Source: Homarus americanus
Lineage: Eukaryota > Arthropoda > Malacostraca > Decapoda > Nephropidae
Reading direction: 5' to 3'
Assembly: GCF_018991925.1 (NCBI RefSeq)
Contig: NW_024727688.1
Span: 1-64,000, forward strand
DNA length: 64,000 bases
Of the stretch, positions 9,367 through 21,123 are shown piece by piece (position 1 is the first letter of the stretch; the number at the start of each line of letters is the position of its first letter). The position numbers and the translations under genes are program-made. A model generated the notes under the pieces. That model searched no databases and was not told the DNA's origin. It was given only the letters and a program-made list of their open reading frames with translations.

Positions 9367-11209
9367 ACTAGAAGCCTATCTTAAGAATGTCTTGGTAGAC
9401 AATTGATTCTGGGTTTACGATTTCAGGTTTGATTTGCATAAAGACACACAAGGTTGCCAATTTATAGTGAAAACGCTTGTTAATGCCGGCGATTACAACA
9501 CTCACAATGTCTGACTTTACATCTGTTTAGAATTAATAAGTCATTCCTTGCTATACAAATTGCTATCATGAATACAGGAGTATGCGATAATTCGCCGGCG
9601 TAAATATGTTAATACAAGTCAGATATTACTGCTTGGCGGTGCTAAAGCCATGAGAGAAGCTGATGATAGGGGCATAAACGCTTTTATTAACCTGTGATTA
9701 TATATGTGATTGCTGGAAAAACCAGTCCCAGCACCTGCTAGTCCTGTTCCCCAGAAATTAATAATCAAGTCTCCCTGTATAATTTCATCATTTATTAGGC
9801 ATAAACGACTCGCTCAAGTATCTGATTTAGCTTCACAATTTTACTGCATCAATCACCCCGAAATATTGGAAATTTTCGACCGAGGTCTTCATTAAGGTCA
9901 TGTATAATTCTTGTACGATTTTATATTGATTTTCAACTAAGATTAATATGCCTAAACGGACTCTTGTGTCAGTGGCCAATTTAAGAATTATGCAGTCATG
10001 GTTACTTATTTATCAGAAAGAAATAATGCGTAGCCAATATATAATTTCTGATTTACCGCTGCCAGGAGGTTCATGAGAGCCTATTACCAACAACTGGATA
10101 TTGAGGAAATAATACATTCATTTAAAGTCTCGTATGTATGTTGGTAATGAAGAGCTTCGTGTGATATTATCTGATGTAATATATTGATGGACGCAAGAAA
10201 CACTGACGATAAATTGTACTTTTATAAGATCAAGACTCTCACCCCTTCCCCCCCTTCGCCTCCCCCCACACACACACCTGTCCCCTCATACCTGGACCTG
10301 ATCTACTGGCCCCATCCCCCCCCTCCTCAGACCATTAAAAAAACCCCACAAGATATTTCCCAGCTTAGGTGACACAGTTTCTTACCTGTAACAAGAGGTC
10401 GTATAGAACATGAAGGGATGGACAGACAGACAGACACAATAACATCACTGAACCATCTGGGAGAAAGTGTGAATAGGAAAAAGGTTTCCAGCGTAGAAAT
10501 AGTTCCCATGATGATAAAAATCTTAATTGAATTCCCCGATGTTGCTGCTGCTTGTCTGCTTTTGTCATATATATATACATTTGCATACAATAATAATACT
10601 GTATCACCCACCAGTATTAGACAAGTGTATACATGCTAAAGTTGATGATGTGTAATACAATGTTTAACAACGTGGGCGATTCAGCTGGTGGACTTAGAAA
10701 AATATTGACAGATCCAGACTGACAAAGGTTCATATTATGACTATTCCTCGTAAGTGAAGATGTATGTAAGCTCTTAATCGGCTGACTTAAAATCCAATAC
10801 AAAAATTAAATCCTCCAAAGGGTATCAAATTACACTGAGAGTCTACCTTAAATAGATACCATTCACTTATCACCTGACCAAATGAAGGTGGAGGGTCCTC
10901 AGGTAAAATGATAATGTACCTTAATTTTGTTTCCCCACCGGGTGATAAGGGAACACATCTACTTCAGGTCTCAGGTCTTGAGAAGGAGGAGGAGGATGAT
11001 GTTGTATGGTGTTATTTATGTAGTTTATCGTAAGTCAGTTTTCAGTAACGAGGAATACTCACACTAAGAGCCTTTGTGAGTCTGGACACAGGATCACAGT
11101 CATGTCTCTAACATAATAAAGACTCCTCAAGGTGAAAACACATCTAAGACTCACTGGTGCTTGATTACAGGTTATGACTGTATCAGAAGACTTGTTGCAG
11201 GTGAATGGT
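9363..11209. other. Unique AT-rich sequence
   Basis: No gene is supported. A C-rich patch lies at 10240-10330. At 10373-10400 the minus strand has TTACAG then GTAAGAAAC, a strong donor-like site without a supporting exon. A copy of a dispersed repeat lies at 10725-10800 and is listed separately. Confidence 0.45.
10725..10800 (+). repeat. Dispersed repeat pair, copy 1
   Basis: TAAGTGAAGATGTA and its 3' flank match 35711-35755 at roughly 80% over about 45 bases by eye, with weaker similarity about 30 bases upstream. The element is unknown. Confidence 0.4.
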
Positions 11210-11417
11210 CATTCACTAACATACCTTACTGGACACTAAACATTCACTAACATACCTCGCTCTGTACACTAAACATTCACTAACATACCTCGCTCTGTAC
11301 ACTAAACATTCACTAACATACCTTACTGGACACTAAACATTCACTAACATACCTCGCTCTGTACACTAAACATTCACTAACATACCTCGCTCTGTACACT
11401 AAACATTCACTAACATA
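11210..11417. repeat. Higher-order minisatellite, A-B-B-A-B-B
   Basis: Two unit types share the core CATTCACTAACATACCT. Type A (31 bp) ends TACTGGACACTAAA and type B (33 bp) ends CGCTCTGTACACTAAA. They follow the order A, B, B, A, B, B, then a truncated core, with essentially no divergence between same-type copies. The 97-bp trimer is therefore the recent unit of duplication. Confidence 0.9.
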
Positions 11418-12571
11418 AAATGGCGTCGTGTATGATAACCCCCCCACCCCCCAATACTTAATATTAGACACTGTGGCGTCAAGGGGTTTAAATACCCTAG
11501 CATGCACTATCATCCTTAAAATCCTACACGACCTGTTGTTTGTACCTGTGTGAGGGAAAAAGGTTGAAGGTAACTTAATTCACCAAACAAATGCGATAAA
11601 AGAATAGAGGAAAACTATTGCATCACAAGCCGTATAAAACTGTTCATTTGGTCAAAGCTTCAGTGAGTGTCAACAGTTGGATGTTATATATTTAAGAATG
11701 TAACTATTCCTGTATATATCCACAACAGAGGAATGGATCAATCAACGTTTTACCCAAAGCTGAAGAACCAGTATTTATCGTCTAGGAAAACATTGGAGTT
11801 TTATCATTGTATTGAGATCATACCTTATATAATGAAGTGATTTTTACCTGAAGTTCACACAGATATGACTGATATAAACTTACGCCAGAATCAAAACTCG
11901 AATGCATTAGTTAATTTCACTCGGACACAACCTTACTCTCTCCTTATTCGATACTACAGTACATCAGACCAACCAGACACCTTCACCTGTACTAAACCAA
12001 TGAGAACCGAGTATTAGTTAGGTTAGAAAACACAATAGTCAGCATGATACACGTTACTGAGGACTGAATTTTGCATAGACACACAGAGGCCTTCATCTTA
12101 CTACCCACGAAAAGGACTGGGTGACGCCTGCAGGAGGGAAGGAACCTCTAAGGACCAGAAGGATCCTCAGTGGTAGTGGAGAAACAACCTCATCCACATC
12201 ATAAGGAAAGAACGGCGTTGAGGTACCCAGAGAGAATAGACGAGACAGCTCCAGATAGTCTCAGAAATCATGGTATTCTGTTATCTGTCTTTCGGGTTAA
12301 TTCTCATGGTATTAATTTCTGGGCTTGAAAATAAAAGTAAATAGAGAAAAACAGTAATGGAGTGGTGTGAGTGGTGAGGCGGCCATCTGCACTGAGGAGT
12401 GTGGGTGGGACTGTTGCCATCCTGCTTGAATTAGTCCCAGTAACATCCTCGCCTACTACCAAAAGCAATACTATAAGCATAACTCGTAAGTGTATTTAAT
12501 CCGTCATAAATTTGTATTCAATAATTTTCACCGGAATGAATATATAGAACAAATTTGAGATAGTTACAAAG

Positions 12572-12574
<3 letters not shown>
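11418..12574. other. Unique sequence
   Basis: No gene is supported. A plus frame around 12115-12205 is open for about 30 codons but has no splice sites or motif. Confidence 0.45.

Positions 12575-12610
<36 letters not shown>
12575..12610. repeat. (CA)18 microsatellite
   Basis: A perfect AC run of 36 bases; a shorter CA run follows at about 12711-12725. Confidence 0.96.
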
Positions 12611-12613
<3 letters not shown>

Positions 12614-13337
12614 GTTTACAAATATCCTGACCATAAAGACATACCTATTCCCCAGCGATATGTCTGTCTGGTGATGACAGGCCCTGGTGGCGCGCCTCGT
12701 GGGGTGAATCATACACACACACACACTGAGGGGTAAGCCTATGACACACTAGCATACTATTTACATCTCTACTTGATCATAATTTTGTGACGCGCGGTTT
12801 CATTTACGTTTTCTACTGGAATGGAAACACTTTTGGTTGATAGGTCTATTTTTTTCATTTAAACTTTTGACCAATTATATCGGGTTCTCATAACTCATAT
12901 ATATGTTGCAGTATTGACATAGTTTGTTTATTGCTTATATTGCATACTGGGCTGCAATTTTTATTTTCACACATTTCATGAATACTGCACTAACATTCGC
13001 AGACTATCTATAAAGCTGTGCTGTTTTTTTTCTTTTAATATATGATATTTACAAAGGGGGAAAAGGTACACTTGTGGTTCTCTGAGAGGTCGAGAGTGCC
13101 AAGGGCGGGTAGCTGGGGATGGTGCCTGTGAGAACTGTACTGTTAGCCGGTGAGAGCTAAGACCACCTCCGTCGGGTTATCTGGGTGGGCTGGTGATGCT
13201 ACAACTTAGGTGCTGACGTTTATAGTTGTGGAGAAGCGAGCGGATGAAGATAGTGGTGGTATTTTATAATTGCCTTATTGTTGCTCGCTGCTGTGTCTCA
13301 GGCGACATGGGAGACGGGGGAGGAGGAGGGGTGATGT
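12611..13337. other. Unique sequence
   Basis: AT-rich to 13050, then a more GC-rich segment (13080-13330). No gene is supported. Confidence 0.45.
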
Positions 13338-13439
13338 CCTAGGTTAGTGGATCCAGCAGTGTGACACCGACGAGGACGTCATGGGAAACCTAGGTTAGTG
13401 GATCCAGCAGTGTGACACCGACGAGGACGTCATGGGAAA
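13338..13439. repeat. Perfect 51-bp tandem duplication
   Basis: A 51-base unit beginning CCTAGGTTAGTGGATCCAGC is present twice without change. Each copy contains GACGTCAT, a CRE/ATF-like half palindrome, and a BamHI site. All six frames checked through the unit hit a stop, so it is not a coding duplication although 51 is a multiple of three. Confidence 0.92.
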
Positions 13440-14182
13440 CTAAACTTGCACCATGAGTCAACTTGCACCGTCAGCAGGAAGAGTTACGATATGTAGACTT
13501 AGAAATGTAACGAAAATTTTACCTGAAAGCTGTCTGTTTCCACCCACATGCACTAAAATTTTTAAGCTGTAAATTCAAACATCCTCCCCTACTCCCCGGG
13601 GAAGAGGTGGTTGGTACTCTGGTTAGGGAGAAGCCCACATCACTGGTACACCTGAATGCTTTGGAAAATCCTCCCCCTCTCCCTGGCAATTCAATACAAT
13701 TTGCAGCATGACATGTAATCTGGCCAGAAAGTAGTGCACACACGCGGAACCAAGTGTGAGGGGGAGGCCACACAGTAATGAATGAGGCGCCCGGGCCCCC
13801 TCATCACCCCACGGGCCCCGCCGCCGCTGCTCTCCACCCCGCCATGAATGTATTCCTCGGGAAAACATTTCGAGTTGCGTGAGACTGGGAGCAGGTTTTA
13901 ATTTATTTCCACTGCCATAAAACTTTCATCGTTTTTCTTGAATCCCCGAGGCGTTGCAAAACTAATAATACTCCTGTGATTAAAAATATTGTTTAAATCT
14001 CCACAGTTGCTATTGTCTGAAACATATTACTCCGCAGTAACTACACAGGGGAAGAGGGGGTGGGTGGTTGGGGTGGAGAGGGAAGAAAAGAAGAGGGAGA
14101 GGGAGAGATAATAAATAAGAGTTGAGGGGTTAGGCAAGGGGAGGGGAGAAAAGATATAGAGAGGGGGATACAAATCTAGAAA

Positions 14183-14184
<2 letters not shown>
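13440..14184. other. Unique sequence with a GC-rich patch, then purine tract
   Basis: 13770-13850 is GC-rich with several CpG. Short frames on both strands (13519-13868) lack splice support. 14048-14170 is purine-rich (GGGGA, GAGA). Confidence 0.4.

Positions 14185-14257
<73 letters not shown>
14185..14257. repeat. (CA)36 microsatellite
   Basis: A perfect AC run of 73 bases. Confidence 0.97.
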
Positions 14258-14258
<1 letters not shown>

Positions 14259-14585
14259 TACCCCACTCGTATTATTGTTGACGTGAGGTGGTGTGGGAGA
14301 GGTGAACATACAGGAGAGGACCAGACGTGAGGTAAACAAGAGTACAGGTGAGGAGAGGATGTACTGTAAGCTAACACATGAAGGAGGTGAGTGAGGGATC
14401 AATCCACGTGTCATGTTCATCACTCTCAGTGGACATCGATCACTCTCAAATATTATTGTTCGCTCAGTAAACACAAATACTTAATTTTAACGAGAGAAAA
14501 AAAAATGACTTTCTATTATATTAAAACTGTTGTTGACTGTACAGGTGTGTGGCTACAAGGCAAAGGTGGTCTAATATTACGTGAT

Positions 14586-14676
14586 CCAACACCCATGAGG
14601 CCACGACCCCAACACCCATGAGGCCACGACCCCAACACCCATGAGGCCACGACCCCAACACCCATGAGGCCACGAC
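14586..14676. repeat. 22-bp minisatellite, 4 identical copies
   Basis: Four copies of a 22-base unit containing AACACCCATGAGGCCACGAC, with no differences until the truncated end. Frames crossing it are artefacts. Confidence 0.93.
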
Positions 14677-15360
14677 CCTTAACAGTAAAGGCAACAAAAC
14701 ATTGATTATTCTCAAGTACGGGAGATATTGTTGTATTCTGTCCACATCTCAAGTTTGGTGAAAAATCCATGAGTGTTTGTTTAAGTTATCGTATTCACAG
14801 GTGCCTGACGGAGGGAAAACATGCAGTCTTCCCTACCAGAACGGCTGAGAACAAACACAGGCGTCAGAAAAAACACCAGGCATAAAGTCAGAGTTTAATC
14901 AAATAAATCCTCCCCCAAAAAAAAAAATTCACTTCAGAAATATCGACATAGACGGATGAACTGACACATAATTGAAACTAAAACTATAAAGATGAACATT
15001 AACCTTAAACACAGCATAAAATAATTCCACAATAATCATCTAAATAATGACAAAACACAATAATTAAAGATACTAAAGATATGATTCTAATATTTGGACA
15101 AGGATAGTGTCGAGTCCTAGAGAGCAGTGTTGTTGTTGTTGTTTAGAATGCAAGTTTAATTTTCAATAAGCATTACTGTCACAAAAATAACTCCTCTCTC
15201 AAATTAACACACACAGTATGCAGGGATAATAGTGTAATATGCACCTATGCTCGCCCCCTCACCTGTAACAAAGGGTAATAATATCTGGGGTGTTTATGTG
15301 ATACTGTAATGTTTTAGTCGTCTTCATTTATATTTCCTTATATTTTAAAGTAGTGTTGAG
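14677..15360. other. Unique AT-rich sequence
   Basis: Nothing recognisable. Confidence 0.5.
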
Positions 15361-15391
<31 letters not shown>

Positions 15392-15408
15392 GTAGTAGTA
15401 GTAGTAGC

Positions 15409-15454
<46 letters not shown>

Positions 15455-15486
15455 TTTACATCATCATCATCATTATCGTCATCATT
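15361..15486. repeat. Compound (ATT)n(AGT)n(TCA)n microsatellite
   Basis: About ten ATT units switch directly into about 20 AGT units with one AGC, and after a short AT stretch into TCA units. The sharp ATT-to-AGT boundary suggests one point mutation that then spread by slippage. Confidence 0.95.
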
Positions 15487-15848
15487 ATTTATATTTTTTA
15501 CTGTTAACTAACTACATTAAATAAATAAACAGATCCCTAATATACAGTTACTTCTACTAATGTCAAATGTCAAGGACCTTATTAATATATAACGCCGAGC
15601 CATTAGCGAAATAAGCAATTAAATTTATGCGTGGGATATAAACCACGAATTTATACGTGAATACATTTGTAATATATCTTAATGATTTAAAATATAAAAT
15701 AAATCACTTTATTCTTTAACTAATAAAGCTTTTTAACTTACGTAATTAAGATTTATTTCACATTTATTTGTTCTAATAAATGTTTTTGTTGGATATTTAT
15801 AGATTAATGCACCTGTACGTCATCTACACTCCGTGGTTAAAACAATAC

Positions 15849-15925
15849 AGGTGTTAATGTCAGGTGTTGGCCGTAATGACCCAGGTGTTATTGTCAGGTG
15901 TTGGCCATAATGACCCAGGTGTTGA
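15849..15925. repeat. 34-bp tandem repeat, 2.3 copies
   Basis: Units start at 15849, 15883 and 15917 with AGGTGTTA. Each unit holds two CAGGTGTT blocks, a repeat within a repeat. Confidence 0.85.
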
Positions 15926-16180
15926 CGACCAGCAAACCCAAAGAAACAAAACGAATACAACTTGAACCCATTTACAGCTCCCCCCATCCCCACCTCCGCC
16001 TGCCACCAATTGTTCTTCAAATACCCGCTCGCGTAAGCCAAGCCACCTTCGTCAGGCAGGTCCTGTACTACGCTCCACTTAGTAAATACTCTCGGTGAAT
16101 GGAAGACTGTTACCTTTGTCTCGATGCTATTTATGTGTGGTCTGTGAGGGAAGTTGCTCTTAATGCAGAGGTCGGCCAGC

Positions 16181-16480
16181 TACTGAGTGGTGAGGGTACG
16201 GAGTGGTGCAGGAGATGAAGGGTGAGGGTACTGAGTGGTGTAGGGGGTGAGGGGTACTGAGTGGTGCAGGAGATGAGGGGTGAGGGTACTGAGTGGTGTA
16301 GGGGATGAGGGGTGAGGGGTACTGAGTGGTGCAGGAGATGAGGGGTGAGGGTACTGAGTGGTGTAGGGGATGAGGGGTGAGGGTACTGAGTGGTGTAGGG
16401 GATGAGGGGTGAGGATACCAAGTGGTGTAAATAACGAGTGGTGTAGGAGACAAGAGAGGTGATACTGAGAGGTGAAGAAA
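16181..16480. repeat. Minisatellite, 25-33 bp units, 8 or more copies
   Basis: Units carry TACTGAGTGGTGTAGGGG or TACTGAGTGGTGCAGGAG. The GCAGG and GTAGG forms alternate for the first six copies, spaced about 33 bases apart with one 25-bp unit. Three overlapping minus frames of 97-153 residues rich in Pro, Ser, Thr and His are translations of the array. Confidence 0.88.
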
Positions 16481-16508
16481 GTGGTGAGTAGGTTTGCAAT
16501 TATCTGTT

Positions 16509-16762
16509 TCTTCAAGCTTGTGTGTCTGTTCAAGCTTGTGTGTCTGTTCAAGCTTGTCTGTCTGTTCAAGGTTGTGTGTCTGTTCAAGCTTGTGTGTCTA
16601 TTCAAGCTTGTCTGTATGTTCAAGCTTGTGTGTCTATTCAAGCTTGTGTCTATTCAAGCTTGTGTGTGTATTCAAGTTTGTCTGTCTGTCTGTCTGTTCA
16701 AGTTTGTCTTTTCAAGTGTTTGTCTGTTCAAGTTTGTGTGTCTGTTCAACTTTGTCTGTTCA
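16509..16762. repeat. 18-bp minisatellite, about 14 copies
   Basis: The unit TTCAAGCTTGTGTGTCTG carries a HindIII site. The length is a multiple of three and no frame of the unit contains a stop, so all three plus frames stay open for about 100 residues (Lys/Leu/Val/Cys or Ser/Ser/Leu/Cys repeats). Later copies shrink to TCTGTTCAAGTTTG forms. Not a gene. Confidence 0.9.
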
Positions 16763-16994
16763 TTTCTTCCACCATGACAAACACAACTGGTGATCATTTC
16801 AGATCCGGTTACTCAGCTGATGATAGGGATAGTAAATATAAGGCTCTTGGCCCAGGAGGGAATTCTATCCACTATGAGGTCAAAAGGTCAAGTTAAGGCG
16901 GTGGATCAGGATCAAGGTCATCAGGTGAGGAGGTTTCCGATGTGGCTGTCACCCGCCCCTTCATGGTGGTCTGGGGCCTCGTATTAAGCAACTT

Positions 16995-17155
16995 GGAGAG
17001 GGCTGGGTAGAGGGGGTTTGGTGGAGGGGGTTGGGTGGAGGGGGTGGGTGAGGGGTTGGAGGGGGAGGTGGGAGGTGGGGTGGGAGGGTTGGGTGGAAGG
17101 GGTTGGGTGGAGGGGATCGAGGGAGGCTGGGGGGGGGGAGGTGGTTGGAAGGAGT
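16995..17155. repeat. G-rich tract with GGGTGGAGGGGGTTGG units
   Basis: Runs of three to nine G separated by T, GT and GA, a strong G-quadruplex candidate. Pro-rich minus frames here are repeat translations. Confidence 0.85.
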
Positions 17156-17516
17156 AAAGGAGTACCAAATCCAACCTCTCACAATACACACTCTGTCAAA
17201 CACTAACAGATGAAGGCTGCTCACGGAATCAGATGGCTGGTCCCCTGTACTTCACACTTCCAATGTTTATTTTACAGTATCGTACATCACATCAGGATAT
17301 CACTTCACTGGTATAAGGTCAGAGATATTTCAGCACTAAAATGTTCCATGATCTGAGTCACTTTACGAAGAGGGAAAAAATCTGTATTACAATTAGGAGC
17401 TACGTGTATCAAGGCATTGGCTGAATCTTTCATTTAATTGACAGGAGCCGAGGTGTTAGGAATATTGATGTGCTGGAATTTATAAATGAAAAAGGGGATC
17501 ACGTAAATATTAGATA
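17156..17516. other. Unique sequence
   Basis: Nothing recognisable. Confidence 0.5.
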
Positions 17517-17583
17517 CCTCAGCTGATTTCCCCATATGATTAACTAAACTAACCTAACCTAACCTAACCTAACCTAACCTAAC
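17517..17583. mobile_element. Half foldback element with (CCTAA)7
   Basis: CCTCAGCTGATTTCCCC and ATGATTAACTAAACTAAC match the terminal repeat of the foldback family at 42.6-48.6 kb at about 75% by eye, and run straight into a clean (CCTAA)n array at 17548-17583. The expected inverted arm is not seen downstream, so it may be a solo or truncated copy. The CCTAA array itself is certain; family membership is moderate. Confidence 0.45.
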
Positions 17584-18215
17584 AAAGTTGAAGATTGGGT
17601 TTATATAAAATCTGAAATCCCAAAGTGTCATTCAATACGTTTCGAAATATTTGGTTAAGAGAACAGACTTTAAATTTCCAAAACGATAATATTAAACTTA
17701 AATCAACAAATAAAATTAAAAAAAAAAGTCTTTCATTTAACTACATTACAACAAAATCCCTCTTATGATCTCACCAGTTTAATATTAACATGAAATAACA
17801 GACAGGCTGCACCACACAACTTTTCATCTCCGTGTTTTATTCTCAGCCCATCACATGATGCTGACAGCCTTCAGTTTATAACAGAATCTAATGAAAAGAT
17901 TTTGGTGTTTCATTTCCTTCATTTCCTGCAAGTGACAGGTGCTAATGACGTATTATTACCTGTCAGTATTATAAAGTTACTACTAATATAGCCAATCTGA
18001 AATCCTTGTGGAATAATTCGAAATATTACTGAGCATTTCAAATCATGTAAGTTAACACATATTTAATTTGCTTCACATTAGTGTTGCTGACAGTACTCCT
18101 TAATGTGAAACAATAGTGAATGACTCGTTGTAAAGGTCTAAATGAACGCCTAATTCAAGCTGTTTGTGCACAGTAAAAAGTGAAGAACAAAGGCTGTTTG
18201 ATCACCTTGGAAGTA

Positions 18216-18217
<2 letters not shown>
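17584..18217. other. Unique AT-rich sequence
   Basis: Nothing recognisable. Confidence 0.5.

Positions 18218-18256
<39 letters not shown>
18218..18256. repeat. (CT)19 microsatellite
   Basis: A perfect CT run of 39 bases. Confidence 0.96.
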
Positions 18257-18260
<4 letters not shown>

Positions 18261-18978
18261 CTTCCACAAGGGAGAGTCACGCATGTGTGTGGTTGGAATT
18301 ATGCGGTACAGCAATTAATCTAAGAGTTACTTATCATTATTAACTTCGTACACCTTCACGTTACCTAGAATACATTCTTCTGGGAATTAAGTACCCCCCC
18401 ACACACAGGTGACCCCCCCCTAAGGTACACCAACACCTCCTCAAGTTTCATTGGCAGTGATGTTTTGAAGCGAGTCTCCCATGGGCTCCCAGAGAAGCCC
18501 TCATGCATAAGCAAACTTGATTAATGGTTCGGGTGGCACAGGTGAGGACCACAGCCAGAGTTTAGGATTTATTTAAAGATGAATTCTCTAAATGTACTAA
18601 TTAAAGCATAACATGGAAGCGGAGGTGGGTATGTTACTGAGCCAATAGCACTGAAGGACGTGTTGTAGGCTAGGTAATATTGCTCTTCATTCCGAAAAAG
18701 ATATAAAAATTCTACTCACCATAAAAGGAGGAACAAATTCTGTGTTTTCTTCTCACTGGTAAATACTTTTTTCATGTGCCTCCTCTCCATCCCTTCTCCC
18801 TCCTATTCCTTCCCTATTCCTCATTTTAGTACCTCACTCATAGTTCCATCCGATACTTTTTCCTCACTCATACTTTCTACATATCCGCCGCTCCACCACC
18901 ATCCTCCCCCCACATTTCTACACCCTCACACGTCATCCTCTGCACGTCTACCCGACCTCACACGTACCCTTTATACAA
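18257..18978. other. Unique sequence, pyrimidine-rich at the end
   Basis: 18470-18560 is a non-repetitive stretch with a palindromic ATGCAT and a TTGATTAATGG homeodomain-like site. 18774-18960 is C/T-rich. Confidence 0.4.
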
Positions 18979-19150
18979 ACAGCTGGCCCACAACCTCCCC
19001 CACAAACCTCGCCCACACAGCTGGCCCACACCTCGCCCACCACACAGCTGACCCACACCTCACCCACCACACAGCTGACCCACACCTCACCCACCACACA
19101 GCTGGTCCACACCTCCCCCACCACACAGCTGGTCCACACCTCGCCCACCC
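18979..19150. repeat. 27-bp minisatellite, 5 full copies
   Basis: The unit ACAGCTGACCCACACCTCAC plus seven bases repeats from about 19016. At 27 bp it keeps the plus frame open (nine-residue His/Thr/Ala/Pro repeat inside a 132-residue frame) and the minus frame open too (Val/Gly/Glu/Trp repeat). Variation is confined to CTGGCC, CTGACC and CTGGTC and a few transitions. No signal for translation is visible. Confidence 0.9.
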
Positions 19151-19260
19151 TCACGCCACCGGTGGCTGGTAATTACTCAAGTAATGGTGGTCACACGGCA
19201 GCTCCTGTTACCAATTATCTCGTGAAGCCCCTCCCTCACTGTCCCCTCACACCTCACGGA

Positions 19261-19456
19261 GAGAGAGGGAGGGAGGGATGACTGTAGGGAGGAACAGAGG
19301 GTAAGTGTAGATAGATAGGGGGGCGGGAGAAAGGTTGAGTGTAGGTAGAGATAGAGGATGAGGGATGAGAATAATGAGGGTGGGAGGGTGAGTATAGGTG
19401 AAGGGAGGGGTGAGAGTGGGTGTAGGGAAGGAGGGAGGGAAGGAGAGAGGGGGGAC
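19261..19456. repeat. Purine-rich GGGAGG/GTAGGTAGA tract
   Basis: Almost all purine on the plus strand with interspersed TGTAGGT blocks. The Pro/Ser minus frame is an artefact. Confidence 0.8.
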
Positions 19457-19534
19457 GCGGACCAAGTGACTTTACTACACTAAGAGGTGATTATAATATA
19501 TTCATTGTTTAGGATCCTGAGAGGGAAGGGTCGT

Positions 19535-19738
19535 GAGGATGTTGAGTAGTGAGGATGTTGAGAGGTCAGGATGTTGAGAGGTCAGGATGTTGAGAGGTCA
19601 GGATGTTGAGAGGTCAGGATGTTGAGAGGTCAGGATGTTGAGAGGTCAGGATGTTGAGTGGTCAGGATGTTGAGAGGTCAAGATGTTGAGAGGTCAAGAT
19701 GTTGAGAGGTCAAGATGTTGAGAGGTCAGGATGTTGAG
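19535..19738. repeat. 16-bp minisatellite, about 13 copies
   Basis: The unit GAGAGGTCAGGATGTT repeats with very few variants (AGTAGTGAGG at the start, TCAAG in three adjacent units, AGTGG once). The block of three neighbouring TCAAG units shows local homogenisation. Confidence 0.93.
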
Positions 19739-20279
19739 GGGATACAGAGACCTAATAATCCTCCAGTACTAATAATAACTCACCTAGGAAGCGCTCGTCA
19801 TCTTCCTCAACAGTGAACGAGTCCGTAAAAATTGTCAACTCAAACTCTGGGGAAAAAACATCACTTTAATTTCCTAATATGAAATCCTCTGTCGGTATAA
19901 TCATCATTTTTTCCCCTCTTTAATTTCCTTTCAATTTCTATTAATCTATCCTAAGTCTGTTCTGTTTTTTTTTTTCAGCTGGATCAACATATTTATTTTT
20001 TATATATTCAATCCAGTGGAAATATCACCTAGTTGCAGTATTTATAATTCGAGGAATATACAAAGGTAATTAATGATTTCAGTTTCGCAGGTAAGACATA
20101 TCAGATAATCTTGATAATTTAACCAGGATTTAGGATTCACTTACTCCGGGTCAACATGCAAAATAAATACGGAGTGAATATCTTCTTCGGTAAGTTATGT
20201 CAAGGAGAAATTATTCCCCCGATCCTCTTTTGTTTACATTACCTCATCAATTAAATTCATGTAAATAAAAGACTAGAGT
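19739..20279. other. Unique AT-rich sequence
   Basis: Nothing recognisable. Confidence 0.5.
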
Positions 20280-20314
20280 GAGAGAGAGAGAGAGACATAT
20301 AACAGGGAAGAAGT

Positions 20315-20381
<67 letters not shown>
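20280..20381. repeat. (GA)8 facing (CT)32, potential hairpin
   Basis: A 16-base GA run is followed after 22 bases by a 64-base CT run, so the two can pair as an inverted repeat. Confidence 0.93.
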
Positions 20382-20387
<6 letters not shown>

Positions 20388-20941
20388 ACGTATTCTTAGT
20401 CATTTTTGTTGATTTACAAGGTAATTATTGTGTTATTTCACATTGTTATAATGGAGATATTTCCGATTATTTTAATTAAATCTGATCGGTAAGTGCCAGT
20501 AGGCGTCAAGAATGGCACTGTGGGGTATCCTCCAGTGCCAGTACGAGTCAAGAAGGGAACTGAGGGGGAGGGGGGGTGTATCTTCCAGTACCACTATCCT
20601 TAATGCATCGATACGAGCTGTTCAAAATATTTTAGTCAAATATCTGAATGACGTCAGAGATATTGAGGAAGAAGTGAGTGTTTGAGGTGAGTCACTGCAG
20701 GTCACAAGGACTTGATTATACCAGATACAGTGATTCGGGTCTTACTTAACAGGTACACCGTAAAATATCTCTCGGAAGAAGCTTAGGTGTAAAATTAATT
20801 CTTTGAGTATTTTTTTATTTCATTTATCATTAACTCCTATAAATTATTACGTTATTTATTCTAACAAGAGTATTAACATTATAAACATCACATAAATGTT
20901 AATAGTCCGTCTTCACTGATCTGAGGAACACAGAGAGAGAT
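20382..20941. other. Unique sequence
   Basis: Two copies of GTGCCAGTA followed by CGTCAAGAA lie near 20493 and 20536, a minor direct repeat. No gene is seen. Confidence 0.45.
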
Positions 20942-21123
20942 TTATGTCAGTAGTTTAGTGTTTAGGAAGTCAGTCACCTCTATACACGAGGGGGTATTGA
21001 CGCCACATAGGTCATGAGAGCCTTCGTGGTGCTTCCTCTGGTGTTCATAAAGACTCACAAACAGACGGACGGTGACGAGTGTTTTATCGTTCATACAGAC
21101 GACAGGTGAGTCAGAGTCTGCAC
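20942..21123 (-). CDS. Candidate exon, unknown gene (minus strand)
   Basis: A long pyrimidine-rich stretch ends in TCTACACAG directly before position 21123, a strong 3' splice site with possible branch sequences upstream. The frame that follows encodes about 60 residues with coding-like codons, including MNDKTLVTVRLFVSLYEHQR and three cysteines. It ends at a TAA (20942-20944) if terminal, or at GAG then GTGACT (after 20978) if internal, giving a 146-nt exon. No domain is recognised. A related segment at 24278-24350 includes NDKPVVRPYVRLFV, so a dispersed repeat carrying splice-like ends is the main alternative. Confidence 0.33.

Noticed and set aside
11210..11417. CRISPR array appearance of direct repeats
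   Set aside because: There are no unique spacers; the units are contiguous, and the genome is eukaryotic.
13510..13720. 63-codon plus frame ending near 13710
   Set aside because: It is open by chance length, without splice sites or biased codons; opposite-strand frames of similar length overlap it.
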